58,994 nucleotides of DNA. It comes from Ruania rhizosphaerae. GTDB taxonomy: Bacteria > Actinomycetota > Actinomycetes > Actinomycetales > Beutenbergiaceae. The position numbers and the translations under genes were made by a program. The stretch spans positions 1 through 58,994 of the forward strand of contig NZ_VSMB01000021.1 of NCBI RefSeq assembly GCF_009805705.1, given 5' to 3'. Each line of letters opens with the position of its first letter. Position 1 is the first letter of the stretch. The notes under the pieces are model-generated. The model worked only from the letters and a program-made list of their open reading frames with translations, was not told where the DNA came from and ran no database searches. Shown piece after piece: positions 28,112-37,163 of this stretch.

Positions 28112-28996
28112 GTGGTGACGTACACGCGGGACGGCTTCCCCGGGCAGCGGATGCGTGTGCTGCCGCGCCCACTGGTGACCAGCGCGACGCAGTCCGGTCT
28201 GACCTCCCGGCTGCTGGTGACCGACGCCGGCTACTTCCCGCACGCCGCCAACCATGGCCGCTCCCGACCACAGGGAGCCCGGGAGGCGGTGGTGCTGGTG
28301 TGCACCGATGGCCGCGGCTGGTGCGATGTGGACGGCGGCACGGTGCCGGTGCGGGTGGGCCAGGCGCTGGTGCTGCCGCCGGGCACGGGGCACCTCTACC
28401 GCGCTGACGCCGGCGATCCCTGGACGTTGTGGTGGCTCCATGCCACGGGCTCAGATCTGCCGGACCTGCTCGCTCCGATGGCGGGCGGCTCACGACGCGT
28501 GGTCGACCTGCACGATCCCGCGCGCGTGGTCCATCTGATGGAGCAGGTGGTCCAGGCGCTCGAAAGGGACGAGACCACTCCTTCTCTGATGGCAGCGGCG
28601 GGTGCGGCGTGGTACGTGTTCGCCCAACTCGGAGCTGACCGGCTCGCGGGGCCGCGAGATGAGGCCGGGCCGGTGCAACGGGCCCGGGAGTACCTCCTGG
28701 AGCACCTCGAGGAGCCGGTCCGGGTGCCCGACGTCGCTGCGCACGTGGGACTGAGCACCTCCCACCTGGCGGCCCTGTTCCGGCAGGCGACCGGTGGCGG
28801 CGTCCTCGACTACCTCACTCGCACCCGGATGGCCCGCGCCCGGGTGATGCTGGTCACCACGTCCCGGACCGTCGCTGAGATCGCCCGGTCGGTGGGCTAC
28901 GCCGACGAGTTCTACTTCTCCCGGCAGTTCCGGGCCGTGAGCGGGGTGAGCCCGTCGAGCTTCCGCAAGGCCTCGCGGGCCGAACAGGTGCACTGA
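28112..28996 (+). CDS. AraC-family transcriptional regulator
   Basis: About 294 residues from tandem GTG codons at 28112/28115. The N-terminal cupin-like sugar-sensing domain includes VLVCTDGRGWCDVDGGTVPV and GQALVLPPGTGHLYRADAGD. The C-terminal double helix-turn-helix has VPDVAAHVGLSTSHLAALFR and TVAEIARSVGYADEFYFSRQ, then FRAVSGVSPSSFRK. It is divergent from the carbohydrate operon and is its probable activator. Confidence 0.9.
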   Translation: MVTYTRDGFPGQRMRVLPRPLVTSATQSGLTSRLLVTDAGYFPHAANHGRSRPQGAREAVVLVCTDGRGWCDVDGGTVPVRVGQALVLPPGTGHLYRADAGDPWTLWWLHATGSDLPDLLAPMAGGSRRVVDLHDPARVVHLMEQVVQALERDETTPSLMAAAGAAWYVFAQLGADRLAGPRDEAGPVQRAREYLLEHLEEPVRVPDVAAHVGLSTSHLAALFRQATGGGVLDYLTRTRMARARVMLVTTSRTVAEIARSVGYADEFYFSRQFRAVSGVSPSSFRKASRAEQVH

Positions 28997-29000
28997 AGGG

Positions 29001-29858
29001 TCACAGCAGCCGGGCAGCGAGGTAGACGATCCAGCACGCCAGGGCTGCGTAGGCGAGGGCATTCCTCAGCTTCTCTGCGACGTCGAAGGCCCAGCAGGCC
29101 CCGGCGGCGGCGATCAGCGCCCAGCAGCCTGGAACGCTCCAGCGCACGATTCCTGCCTGCAGCGGCCCGGCGTCCGACTGCGGTGGAGCGATGACCACGT
29201 AGGCGACCGCGAGTGCGAGCGCCACGACCGCGACGATGAGTCCCAGCACGCGGCGGTGCCGGTGGGCGAACGCCTGCAACGGGGGCTCGGCGACCTCGGC
29301 GGACTCGTGTTCCTCGGCGCTGGTTCCGAGCTCATCCGTGGACGGCCGCCCGTCGGTGACGTCCCACGCGTGGTGGACCAGATCGTGCAGCAGGTACTGC
29401 ATGAGAGTGGTGATCGTGAACTCGGCGCCGTCGCCGCGCCGTCCCGAGCGCCCGGCCTGCTCAGGGTCGGTTCTCTCGACCCGGGCGGCCAGGGCCGTGC
29501 CGGCGGTCATCACCGCGGCTGCGACGTCAGCGGGATCGAGATCCTGGTAGCTGCTCTCCTGCGCCGCCTGGTCGGGATCGAAGTCCTCGAATGTGGGGGC
29601 GTCCTCGGTCTGCATCGCGGTCAGCCGGGCATCGAAGACCTCAATCACATCCCGCACGTGCGCCGCGTACTCGAGCGTGGACCAGGTCTGCGGGGCGGGG
29701 CGTTCGGCCACGTCGGTCCGTCGCAGGACCACCGGCCAGACTTCGAGCTGGGCGCGCAGTGCGGCAGGGATCTGCTCCAGATTCAGCGCTCCCACGTTGG
29801 CCCCGCAGTCGGGGCATTGGCGGTGCAGGACCCACGTCCAGTCCTTGGTCTCCGGCAT
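29001..29858 (-). CDS. DinB-family protein with a fused C-terminal membrane domain
   Basis: 285 residues from an ATG at 29858 (three codons after another ATG). The first ~170 residues are a DinB-like four-helix bundle: DWTWVLHRQCPDCGANVGAL, TWSTLEYAAHVRDVIEVFDA, and LMQYLLHDLVHHAWDV, with His residues placed as in the metal site. The rest has a Glu-rich linker and three hydrophobic helices (LGLIVAVVALALAVAYVVIA onwards). DinB/mycothiol-dependent enzymes are normally soluble and ~170 residues, so the membrane extension is unusual. It converges on the AraC gene and is divergent from gatC. Confidence 0.8.
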   Translation of the reverse strand: MPETKDWTWVLHRQCPDCGANVGALNLEQIPAALRAQLEVWPVVLRRTDVAERPAPQTWSTLEYAAHVRDVIEVFDARLTAMQTEDAPTFEDFDPDQAAQESSYQDLDPADVAAAVMTAGTALAARVERTDPEQAGRSGRRGDGAEFTITTLMQYLLHDLVHHAWDVTDGRPSTDELGTSAEEHESAEVAEPPLQAFAHRHRRVLGLIVAVVALALAVAYVVIAPPQSDAGPLQAGIVRWSVPGCWALIAAAGACWAFDVAEKLRNALAYAALACWIVYLAARLL

Positions 29859-29896
29859 GGAATCCACGGTACTGGCGCGTCGGTAGACTCGCCGCC

Positions 29897-30196
29897 ATGT
29901 CCACCATCAACGCAGACGAGGTCGCGCGCCTGGCCGCCCTGGCCCGCATCGACCTCACGCCCGAGGAGACCGACCGACTGGCCGGCGATCTGGACGTGAT
30001 CGTCCAGTCCGTGGCGACCGTCTCGGAGGTCGCCGGAGACGACGTGCCCGCCACCAGCCACCCGATCCCCCTGACGAACGTGCTCCGTGACGACGTGGTG
30101 GGCCAGACCCTGCCGCTGGAGGACATCCTCGCTCAGGCGCCGCAGGCCGAGGACGGCCAGTTCGCGGTGCCGCAGATCCTGGGGGAGGAGCAGTGA
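29897..30196 (+). CDS. gatC: Asp-tRNA(Asn)/Glu-tRNA(Gln) amidotransferase subunit C
   Basis: 99 residues, the normal size. It opens [20 protein letters not shown] and has [20 protein letters not shown] in the C-terminal half, both GatC landmarks. It stabilises the GatA/GatB complex that converts Glu-tRNA(Gln) or Asp-tRNA(Asn) to the amide. It overlaps gatA by 4 bp. Confidence 0.95.
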   Translation: MSTINADEVARLAALARIDLTPEETDRLAGDLDVIVQSVATVSEVAGDDVPATSHPIPLTNVLRDDVVGQTLPLEDILAQAPQAEDGQFAVPQILGEEQ

Positions 30197-31731
30197 CAGA
30201 CCTCACCCGACTCACCGCCGCCGACCTCGCCGAGCGCCTGCGCTCGGGTGAGGTGACCAGCGTCGAGGCCACCCAGGCGCACCTGGACCGCATCGCCGCC
30301 GTCGACGGCCCGGTGCATGCGTTCCTGCACATCAACTCTGAGGAGGCACTCGCCACCGCAGCCGATGTGGATGCCCGCCGCGCGGCCGGCGAGGACCTGC
30401 ACGAGCTCGCTGGTGTGCCGATCGCCGTCAAGGACGTCGTGGTCACCAAGGACCAGGTGACCACCGCCGGTTCGAAGATCCTCGACGGGTGGATTCCTCC
30501 GTACGACGCCACCCTGGTGGAGAAGCTGCGCGCGGCCGGGATGCCGATCCTGGGCAAGACGAACATGGACGAGTTCGCCATGGGTTCGAGCACGGAGCAC
30601 TCGGCGTACGGTCCCACCCGCAACCCGTGGGATCTCGATCGCATCCCTGGTGGCTCGGGTGGTGGTTCTGCAGCCGCCGTGGCCGCCTACGAGGCGCCCC
30701 TGGCGATCGGGACCGACACCGGCGGCTCGATCCGCCAGCCCGCTGCCGTCACCGGCACCGTGGGCGTCAAGCCCACCTATGGCTCGGTCTCGCGCTACGG
30801 GCTGATCGCACTCGCCTCCAGTCTCGACCAGGCCGGTCCGTGCTCGCGGACCGTGCTCGACTCCGCGTTGCTGCACGACGTGATCGGCGGGCACGACCCG
30901 CGTGACTCCACCTCGCTGCCCGAGCCCGCACCCAGCTACGCCGACGCGGCCCGTGCCGGTGCCACCGGCGACCTGACCGGGGTGCGCGTGGGCGTGGTGC
31001 GTGAGCTCGGTGGTGAGGGCTACCAGCCCGGGGTGCGCGCGAGCTTCGAGGCGAGCCTGGACCACCTGCGCGCCGCCGGCGCCGAGGTGGTGGAGGTCTC
31101 CTGCCCGAGTTTCTCGGCCGCACTGGCTGCCTACTACCTGATCCTGCCGTCGGAGGCTTCGAGCAACCTGGCGAAGTTCGACGGGATGCGGTTCGGCCTG
31201 CGGGTGGAGCCGGCCGAAGGCCCGGTGACCGCCGAGCGCGTCATGGCCGCCACGCGTGGGGCTGGCTTCGGACCAGAGGTCAAGCGCCGCATCATCCTCG
31301 GTACCTACGCACTCTCGGCCGGCTACTACGACGCCTACTACGGCAGTGCGCAGAAGGTGCGGACCCTCATCCAGCGCGACTTCGCTGCCGCCTTCGAGGC
31401 CGCTGACGTGCTCGTCTCGCCCACGGCGCCCACCACGGCGTTCCGGTTCGGGGAGAAGGTGGACGATCCAATGGCGATGTACCTCAACGACGTCGCCACG
31501 ATCCCGGCAAACCTGGCTGGGATTCCTGGCCTTTCGCTGCCCAGCGGACTGTCCGATGATGGTCTGCCGGTCGGCTTCCAGGTGCTCGCACCGGCCCGGG
31601 CCGACGAGCGGCTCTACCGGGTGGGTGCTGCGCTCGAGACGCGACTGCTCGCCGCGGCCGGCGGTGCCGGCGTGCTCGCCGATGCACCGGAGCTGGAGAC
31701 CCTGACGGATACGACGGAGGCCGCCCGATGA
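30193..31731 (+). CDS. gatA: Asp-tRNA(Asn)/Glu-tRNA(Gln) amidotransferase subunit A
   Basis: 512 residues from GTG 30193. The amidase-signature catalytic residues are visible: Lys in [13 protein letters not shown] (near 80), the cis-Ser in [20 protein letters not shown], and the nucleophile Ser in [16 protein letters not shown]. Generates ammonia from glutamine for tRNA amidation. Middle gene of gatCAB; overlaps gatB by 4 bp. Confidence 0.96.
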   Translation: MTDLTRLTAADLAERLRSGEVTSVEATQAHLDRIAAVDGPVHAFLHINSEEALATAADVDARRAAGEDLHELAGVPIAVKDVVVTKDQVTTAGSKILDGWIPPYDATLVEKLRAAGMPILGKTNMDEFAMGSSTEHSAYGPTRNPWDLDRIPGGSGGGSAAAVAAYEAPLAIGTDTGGSIRQPAAVTGTVGVKPTYGSVSRYGLIALASSLDQAGPCSRTVLDSALLHDVIGGHDPRDSTSLPEPAPSYADAARAGATGDLTGVRVGVVRELGGEGYQPGVRASFEASLDHLRAAGAEVVEVSCPSFSAALAAYYLILPSEASSNLAKFDGMRFGLRVEPAEGPVTAERVMAATRGAGFGPEVKRRIILGTYALSAGYYDAYYGSAQKVRTLIQRDFAAAFEAADVLVSPTAPTTAFRFGEKVDDPMAMYLNDVATIPANLAGIPGLSLPSGLSDDGLPVGFQVLAPARADERLYRVGAALETRLLAAAGGAGVLADAPELETLTDTTEAAR

Positions 31732-33218
31732 CCACGCTGGTCGACTATGACGACGCGATCGCCCGCTTCGACCCCGTCCTCGGTATCGAGGTGCACGTCG
31801 AGCTCGGGACCGCCACGAAGATGTTCGACGACGCACCAGCCCACTTCGGTGCCCAGCCGAACAGCGCCGTGACGCCCGTCTCGTTGGGCCTTCCCGGCGC
31901 ACTGCCCGTGGTCAACGGCACCGCGGTGGAGTATGCGATCCGTATCGGCCTGGCGCTGAACTGCCAGATCGCCGAGACCTGCCGGTTCGCCCGGAAGAAC
32001 TACTTCTACCCGGACGTGCCGAAGAACTTCCAGACGTCCCAGTACGACGAGCCGATCGCCTTCGAGGGCTATCTGGACGTCGAGCTCGAGGACGGTGAGG
32101 TCTTCCGGGTGGAGATCGAGCGCGCCCACATGGAGGAGGACGCCGGGAAGAACACCCATGTGGGTGGCTCCGGGCGCATTCACGGAGCCGAGTACTCCCT
32201 CGTGGACTACAACCGTGCCGGAATCCCGCTGGTGGAGATCGTCACCAAGCCGATCACCGGCGTGGGCGCTCGCGCCCCCGAGGTGGCCCGGGCCTATGTC
32301 TCGGCGCTGCGGGACATCTTCCGCACCCTCGGCGTGTCCGAGGCGAGGATGGAGCGCGGCAACGTCCGTGCCGACGTGAACCTCTCCCTGCGCGCCACCC
32401 CGGACGCTCCCCTGGGGACCCGCACCGAGACCAAGAACGTCAACTCCTTCCGCTCCATCGAGCGGGCGGTGCGGTACGAGGTGTCCCGGCAGGCCGCCGT
32501 CCTCGACGCCGGTCAGAGCGTGGTGCAGGAGACACGCCACTTCCACGAGGACACCGGCTCCACCTCCTCGGGCCGCGTGAAGTCGGACGCCGACGACTAC
32601 CGGTACTTCCCCGAGCCGGACCTGGTGCCTCTGGCACCCCCGCGCGAATGGGTCGAGGAGATCCGGGCGAGCCTGCCGGAACTGCCGGCCCTGCGCCGTC
32701 GGCGGCTGGTCACCGAGTGGGGGTACTCGGAAGAAGAGATGCGTGACGTCGTCAACGCCGGAGCACTCGACCTCATCGAGGCCACGGTGGCTGCCGGGGC
32801 GGCCCCTGCTGCCGCGCGGAAGTGGTGGATGGGTGAGCTCTCCCGCACTGCCAAGACCAGTGGTGTCGAGCTGGCGGACCTTGATGTCACCCCGCAGCAC
32901 GTGGCCGAGCTCCAGGCGCTGGTGGACTCCGGGCGCGTGAACGACAAGCTGGCTCGGCAGGTCCTCGAAGGTGTGCTCGCGGGTGAAGGTGCGCCTGAGG
33001 ACGTCGTCACTGCACGCGGACTGGAGGTCGTCTCCGACGACGGGCCGTTGCTGGAGGTCATCGACGCCACCCTGGCCGAGCAGCCTGACATCGCGGAGAA
33101 GATTCGGTCCGGCAACCTGGGCCCGATGGGTGTGATCATCGGTGCGGTGATGAAGGCCACGCGCGGGCAGGCCGATGCCGGCCGGGTGCGGGAACTCGTG
33201 CAGGAACGGCTCTCCTGA
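31728..33218 (+). CDS. gatB: Asp-tRNA(Asn)/Glu-tRNA(Gln) amidotransferase subunit B
   Basis: 496 residues. The tRNA-binding kinase-like subunit: [20 protein letters not shown] near the start, [56 protein letters not shown], and a C-terminal YqeY/GatB tail ([20 protein letters not shown]). Complete, with overlapping start to gatA. Confidence 0.96.
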   Translation: MTTLVDYDDAIARFDPVLGIEVHVELGTATKMFDDAPAHFGAQPNSAVTPVSLGLPGALPVVNGTAVEYAIRIGLALNCQIAETCRFARKNYFYPDVPKNFQTSQYDEPIAFEGYLDVELEDGEVFRVEIERAHMEEDAGKNTHVGGSGRIHGAEYSLVDYNRAGIPLVEIVTKPITGVGARAPEVARAYVSALRDIFRTLGVSEARMERGNVRADVNLSLRATPDAPLGTRTETKNVNSFRSIERAVRYEVSRQAAVLDAGQSVVQETRHFHEDTGSTSSGRVKSDADDYRYFPEPDLVPLAPPREWVEEIRASLPELPALRRRRLVTEWGYSEEEMRDVVNAGALDLIEATVAAGAAPAAARKWWMGELSRTAKTSGVELADLDVTPQHVAELQALVDSGRVNDKLARQVLEGVLAGEGAPEDVVTARGLEVVSDDGPLLEVIDATLAEQPDIAEKIRSGNLGPMGVIIGAVMKATRGQADAGRVRELVQERLS

Positions 33219-33243
33219 TTCCGGTGCAGGGCAGGAGCAGGCG

Positions 33244-33813
33244 ATGGACGTGAACTGGGTGCCGCCGGTACTGGCCGGCGAGATGATCACGCTGCGTCCG
33301 ATTCGCGCCGAGGACTCCGACGCCCTGTGGGACGGACTGGGCGATCCCGAGGGGCGGCGGATGGCCGGCCTCACGCAGGAGTTCACCCGGGAGCAGGTGG
33401 CGCAGTGGGCTGCCACGGCGGCCGAGCGGGAGGGTCGATTCGACTGGGCCACCACGGTCGACGGTGAGGCGATCCTGGGCCGGATCAGCCTGGAACGGGT
33501 CGATCCGGTGGCGCGTAGCGCGAACCTGCGCTCCCTGACGCTTCCCGGACACCGGGGCCGCGGTTATGGGCGCGAGGCGATCATGCTGGTGCTGGACTTC
33601 GCATTCGGCACCGATCCCGGCTTGGGTCTGCATCGCGTCGGTCTGGAGGTGCTGAGCATCAACCCCCGTGCCGCCGCGCTCTACCAGAGTCTGGGGTTCG
33701 TGCCCGAGGGCCGGCGGCGCGAGGTGCTCGGGGACGGGGAGCGGTTCGCCGATTCGTTGGTGATGGGCATGCTGGAGGACGAGTACCCGGCTGCCAAGGC
33801 GAGCTGGGCGTGA
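33244..33813 (+). CDS. GNAT-family N-acetyltransferase
   Basis: 189 residues from ATG 33244, with AGGAG just upstream. The RimJ/RimL-like fold shows EMITLRPIRAEDSDALWDGL at the start and the acetyl-CoA loop region LRSLTLPGHRGRGYGREAIM, then LHRVGLEVLSINPRAAALYQ and SLGFVPEGRRRE. Acceptor unknown. It overlaps the glycerate kinase start by 4 bp and follows gatB by 25 bp. Confidence 0.88.
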   Translation: MDVNWVPPVLAGEMITLRPIRAEDSDALWDGLGDPEGRRMAGLTQEFTREQVAQWAATAAEREGRFDWATTVDGEAILGRISLERVDPVARSANLRSLTLPGHRGRGYGREAIMLVLDFAFGTDPGLGLHRVGLEVLSINPRAAALYQSLGFVPEGRRREVLGDGERFADSLVMGMLEDEYPAAKASWA

Positions 33814-34925
33814 GGGTCGTCCTCGCACCGGACTCGTTCAAAGGGTCGCTGAGCGCGGCAGCTGTAGCCGAGCACCTCGCTCGCGGTGTCCGTCGCGCGG
33901 TTCCTGGTGCCGGTGTGGTGCAGATGCCGATCGCCGACGGCGGTGAGGGAACCGTCGCGGCGGCGATCGCTGCGGGGTACTCGCCCGTCGAGGTGACGGT
34001 CACCGGCGCCCTGGGAAGCCCGGTGACGGCGACCTATGCGCGCCAGGGAGGGTGCGCCGTCGTCGAGATGGCCGCGGCGGCGGGCCTGGACCAGGTGCCA
34101 CCGGACGCCGACAGTGCCCGCCGGGCTGGAACCGAAGGCGTGGGCGAGATCATCCGGCACGCTCTGGATCACGGGGCCTCGGAGGTTCTCCTCGGTCTGG
34201 GTGGCAGTGCCACCACCGACGGCGGAGCGGGCCTGGCCAGAGCGCTGGGGGTGGGGCTGTGGGACAGCGACGGCCACCCTCTCCCGTCCGGGGGAGCGGC
34301 CCTGGCTGACCTGGCGCGGGTGGACCTGAGCGGGCTGGACCCGCGTGTGAGTGGGCTGCGTGTCGTGCTGGCCGCCGATGTGACCTCGCCGCTGCTCGGT
34401 GCGGAGGGGGCGGCAGCGGTGTTCGGGCCGCAGAAGGGCGCCGATGCGGCCGAGGTTGCCGAGCTGGAGGCCGGGCTGACGCGCTGGGTGGCGGCGCTTG
34501 CTGAGGCAGGCATCCCGCAGGCGCGTGAGATCGCCGGCACATCCGGAGCGGGAGCTGCGGGTGGCCTGGGGTACGGGGCGATGGCACTGCTCGGTGCCAC
34601 GCGTCGCTCCGGCATCGAGGCGGTACTGGAGATGGTCGGCTTCGCCGAGCAGGTGCGAGGTGCCGATCTGGTGATCACGGGGGAGGGGAGCATGGACTCC
34701 CAGTCTCTGGCCGGGAAGGCCCCGGTCGGAGTGGCTGCCGCCGCGCGCGCGGCTGGCGTCCCCGTGGTGGCCGTCGTGGGCCGGTGCGCCGTGGATGAGG
34801 CGACGGCGCGCGAGCACGGGATCGACGCCGTCCACGCGTTGCTGGACCTCGAACCCGATGTGGACCGATGCATCGCACGGGCGGGGGAGTTGGTGGAGCT
34901 CGCAGCAGCCCGCGCCCTCGCCTGA
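33810..34925 (+). CDS. glxK: Glycerate kinase (GarK/GlxK family)
   Basis: 371 residues from GTG 33810. It phosphorylates D-glycerate with ATP. Family motifs: MRVVLAPDSFKGSLSAAAVA, MPIADGGEGTVAAAIAAG, LGLGGSATTDGGAGLARALG, FGPQKGADAAEVAELEAGL and DLVITGEGSMDSQSLAGKAP. Translationally coupled to the GNAT gene. Complete. Confidence 0.93.
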   Translation: MRVVLAPDSFKGSLSAAAVAEHLARGVRRAVPGAGVVQMPIADGGEGTVAAAIAAGYSPVEVTVTGALGSPVTATYARQGGCAVVEMAAAAGLDQVPPDADSARRAGTEGVGEIIRHALDHGASEVLLGLGGSATTDGGAGLARALGVGLWDSDGHPLPSGGAALADLARVDLSGLDPRVSGLRVVLAADVTSPLLGAEGAAAVFGPQKGADAAEVAELEAGLTRWVAALAEAGIPQAREIAGTSGAGAAGGLGYGAMALLGATRRSGIEAVLEMVGFAEQVRGADLVITGEGSMDSQSLAGKAPVGVAAAARAAGVPVVAVVGRCAVDEATAREHGIDAVHALLDLEPDVDRCIARAGELVELAAARALA

Positions 34926-34974
34926 CCCCGACGGCCCCGCTGACGCCGTCCCTCCGTGTCGCACATCCTTGACG

Positions 34975-35005
34975 ATGACGTCAAGATGATGTCACCATGG
35001 CGTCA
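34975..35005. promoter_or_regulatory. Three 11-bp-phased operator repeats over a leaderless promoter
   Basis: ATGACGTCA (34975-34983), ATGATGTCA (34986-34994) and ATGGCGTCA (34997-35005) recur at exactly 11 bp, one helical turn. The last base is the A of the next gene's ATG. A plausible promoter overlaps: TTGACG at 34969-34974, 18-bp spacer, CACCAT at 34993-34998, six bases before the start codon. No ribosome-binding site is present, so the transcript may be leaderless. Arrays of short phased direct repeats are typical targets of ribbon-helix-helix proteins, and the next gene encodes one, so autorepression is likely. Confidence 0.6.
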
Positions 35006-35517
35006 TGGATCTGAACGGCTACCTCTCCTCGCTGCAGCAGGCGCTCGCAAACGCTGCGCGGACATCTACTCCTGAAGTGCAGGAAGCGTCGGAGCGCCTG
35101 GCTCAGACGCTCGAACCGGCGCTGCGCCTGACGCTCATGGAGCTGGCATCCGACATCGCTGCTGACGTCACTCTGCGTCTCGATGGTGCCATCGTTGATG
35201 TCAGGCTCCGGGGCGGGAACCCCGAGCTCGTGGTGGAGCAGCAGCCCACCCAACTCGCCGACGCTACCGAAGCCTTCGCGCCCCCGACCCCGCCCGAACC
35301 GCCGGAAGCTCCTGTTCCCGAGGGCGACGGGTCCCAGACCCGGATCACGCTCCGGCTGCCCGAGTCCCTCAAGTCCCGTGTTGACGACGCTGCCTCCCGC
35401 GACGGTGTCAGCGTCAATTCCTGGTTGGTGCGTGCCGCGCAGCATGCTCTCACCGGCCCGGCCACCGAACCCCGCCCCACCACCTCCGGCCGGCGCATGA
35501 CCGGCTGGGTCCGCTGA
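35005..35517 (+). CDS. Ribbon-helix-helix (HicB-like) DNA-binding protein
   Basis: 170 residues. An N-terminal helical domain (MDLNGYLSSLQQALANAART; LAQTLEPALRLTLMELASDI) with a small strand region (LDGAIVDVRLRGGNPELVV), a Pro-rich linker (PPTPPEPPEAPVP), and a C-terminal RHH: QTRITLRLPESLKSRVDDAA, then SRDGVSVNSWLVRAAQHAL. Databases often call such proteins HicB antitoxins, but no HicA toxin is adjacent. As I recall, this protein is often next to a DUF4097 gene in actinobacteria, as here. It probably regulates its own operon through the repeats at 34975-35005. Confidence 0.82.
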   Translation: MDLNGYLSSLQQALANAARTSTPEVQEASERLAQTLEPALRLTLMELASDIAADVTLRLDGAIVDVRLRGGNPELVVEQQPTQLADATEAFAPPTPPEPPEAPVPEGDGSQTRITLRLPESLKSRVDDAASRDGVSVNSWLVRAAQHALTGPATEPRPTTSGRRMTGWVR

Positions 35518-35528
35518 ACGGAGCCCCC

Positions 35529-35681
35529 ATGTTCCACGACGACGTCTACGACGCCATCGCCGCCCGCCGTATCGGCGGCCCGCTCGATCGCCCGCACCGG
35601 CACATCTCTGGCCGGCGTCGCGGTGCAGACGAGCCCACCGCCTATAACCCACCCCGCCGCCCGCGTCCGGAAGGACTCTGA
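35529..35681 (+). CDS. 50-residue Arg/Pro-rich microprotein
   Basis: The ATG at 35529 opens a 50-codon frame that reads MFHDDVYDAIAARRIGGPLD, then RPHRHISGRRRGADEP, and ends with RRPRPEGL. Its TGA overlaps the ATG of the DUF4097 gene by one base. Acidic start, strongly basic remainder (about 12 Arg). It fills the gap between the RHH and DUF4097 genes, and the tight stop-start coupling argues for real translation. No family recognised; it may help DNA or RNA binding or couple translation. Confidence 0.6.
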   Translation: MFHDDVYDAIAARRIGGPLDRPHRHISGRRRGADEPTAYNPPRRPRPEGL

Positions 35682-36511
35682 TGACCTCCCACGACCGCAC
35701 TTTTCCCGTCGATGGCCCGATCCGCCTGCTCGTGCGGATGCGCTCCAGCGACATCACGGTCACGGCGCAGGAGACCGACACCGCCAGTGTGAGCTTCTCC
35801 GGGAACCCCGACCTCGCCGCCCGCGTGCGGGTGGAGTTCGTCGGTGACCGGCTGGAAGTCGAGGCACCCCTGGCCCGCACCGGATTCTTCACCTCGTTCG
35901 GCGGCCCGAAGATGGGCGTCTCCGTCGTGGTTCCGATCGGCTCAGATGCCGTCCTGGAGACCGGGTCGGGCAGTGTCCGCACCACAGGTGACCTGGGAGC
36001 CATCCAGACCAAGACCGGTTCTGGCGCGATCCGGCTCGCGCATGGCTCGTCGGTCGAGGCCACCTGTGGTTCCGGTGACGTCGCCGTCGGGTCTGTCGGC
36101 AGCGTGAGAGTGACGACAGGCTCCGGTGGGATCACGGTCAGCGAGGCAGACGAGGCGCGTCTGCGCACGGGTTCGGGCACGATGTCGGTCGACGTGGTGC
36201 GCGCCATCGAGGCGTCGTCCGGATCCGGCGACGTCATCATCGGAACACTCGGGGAGTGGGCCACGCTCAAGAGCGGCTCGGGCGATCACATCGTTCGTCA
36301 GGTGGGGCGCGGGGAAGTCTCCGCCAAGACGGCCTCCGGGGACATCTCGGTCGGGGTCGCACCCGGATCGGCTGCGATGCTGGACTGCTCCACCGTCTCG
36401 GGCACGATGCGCAGCGAGCTCGAACCGGGTGATGCGCCCGATTCCGATGCCGACGGCGTCGTGCTCAGGCTCCGCTCGGTGAGCGGCAACGTCACCGTAC
36501 GCCGCGCCTGA
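35681..36511 (+). CDS. DUF4097 beta-solenoid protein
   Basis: 276 residues. After RTFPVDGPIRLLVRMRSSDI the protein becomes a ladder of short Ser/Gly repeats: ETGSGSVRTTGDLGAIQTKT, GSGAIRL, TCGSGDVAVG, TTGSGGITV, RTGSGTMSV, SSGSGDVII, KSGSGDHIV, KTASGDISV, TVSGTMRS. This is the DUF4097 right-handed beta-helix pattern. No signal peptide or membrane helix, so it is likely cytoplasmic. It is coupled to the microprotein and probably to the RHH gene. Function unknown. Its last 20 bp overlap the convergent hydrolase gene. Confidence 0.88.
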   Translation: MTSHDRTFPVDGPIRLLVRMRSSDITVTAQETDTASVSFSGNPDLAARVRVEFVGDRLEVEAPLARTGFFTSFGGPKMGVSVVVPIGSDAVLETGSGSVRTTGDLGAIQTKTGSGAIRLAHGSSVEATCGSGDVAVGSVGSVRVTTGSGGITVSEADEARLRTGSGTMSVDVVRAIEASSGSGDVIIGTLGEWATLKSGSGDHIVRQVGRGEVSAKTASGDISVGVAPGSAAMLDCSTVSGTMRSELEPGDAPDSDADGVVLRLRSVSGNVTVRRA

Positions 36512-37136
36512 GACTCGTCGCGATCTCGGCCAACCATTCCCCGACGGCGTCCCGTAGGCCTGGCATGTCACTTGTCAGCGAGTGGTTCCCGCGCAGGCGA
36601 ACCAGACGCCGGCCCGGTGCCTGCGGTGGCATCCCGAACGGATCGCTCTCGCCCTGGACCACCAGCACCGGGACGCCGACGGCGTCAAGCTCCGGCAGCC
36701 GGGATTTCGACGGGTCATCGCCTTTGCCCGGGGGATGCAGCGGGAAGGCGAGGCAGACCACCCCGGCCGCTGCTACGTCGTCGGCGGTCCGGCAGGCAAC
36801 CCGGGCACCGGAGGAACGGCCACCGGTGAGCACCGGCAGCTGCGGCCACCAGCGGTGGCGGACCTCGCCGATGATCTGCGTGAACGCCGTGTCCAGCTGC
36901 GATGCCGGGGCGGGAGCGCGACGACCAGCCACGCGGTAGGGCTGCTCGCTGAGTATCACGCTGACTCCGGCGGACAGCGCGGCTGTGGTTGCCGCCTGCA
37001 GGTCCGGTGCACTGACACAGCCACCTGCGCCGTGCCCGAGCACGAGACCGGCCCACGGGTCCGGCGCCGGGTGATGATGCACCCGGGCGGTCCCGTGGGC
37101 CGTCTCGATGTCGACTGTGTCGTTCGGCTCGCTCAC
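36492..37136 (-). CDS. Alpha/beta-hydrolase, KANL3/Tex30-like
   Basis: 214 residues. LVLGHGAGGCVSAPDLQAA supplies the oxyanion-hole region, LTGGRSSGARVACRTA the nucleophile elbow (G-x-S-x-G form, GRSSG), PVLVVQGESDPFG the Asp loop and RLRGNHSLTSD the catalytic His. This is the small dienelactone-hydrolase-like type. Substrate unknown. Divergent overlap is absent; the 3' end overlaps DUF4097 by 20 bp. Confidence 0.85.
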   Translation of the reverse strand: MSEPNDTVDIETAHGTARVHHHPAPDPWAGLVLGHGAGGCVSAPDLQAATTAALSAGVSVILSEQPYRVAGRRAPAPASQLDTAFTQIIGEVRHRWWPQLPVLTGGRSSGARVACRTADDVAAAGVVCLAFPLHPPGKGDDPSKSRLPELDAVGVPVLVVQGESDPFGMPPQAPGRRLVRLRGNHSLTSDMPGLRDAVGEWLAEIATSLRRGVR

Positions 37137-37163
37137 CCGATCAGGGTAGCCATCGGCGATCGG

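Noticed and set aside
34975-35005. CRISPR or minisatellite
   Set aside because: Only three 9-bp units with 2-bp gaps; this suits an operator, not an array.
35005-36511. HicAB toxin-antitoxin system
   Set aside because: The RHH protein has a HicB-like C-terminus, but no HicA-like small basic dsRBD toxin is adjacent; the 50-residue protein lacks the HicA fold length and motifs.
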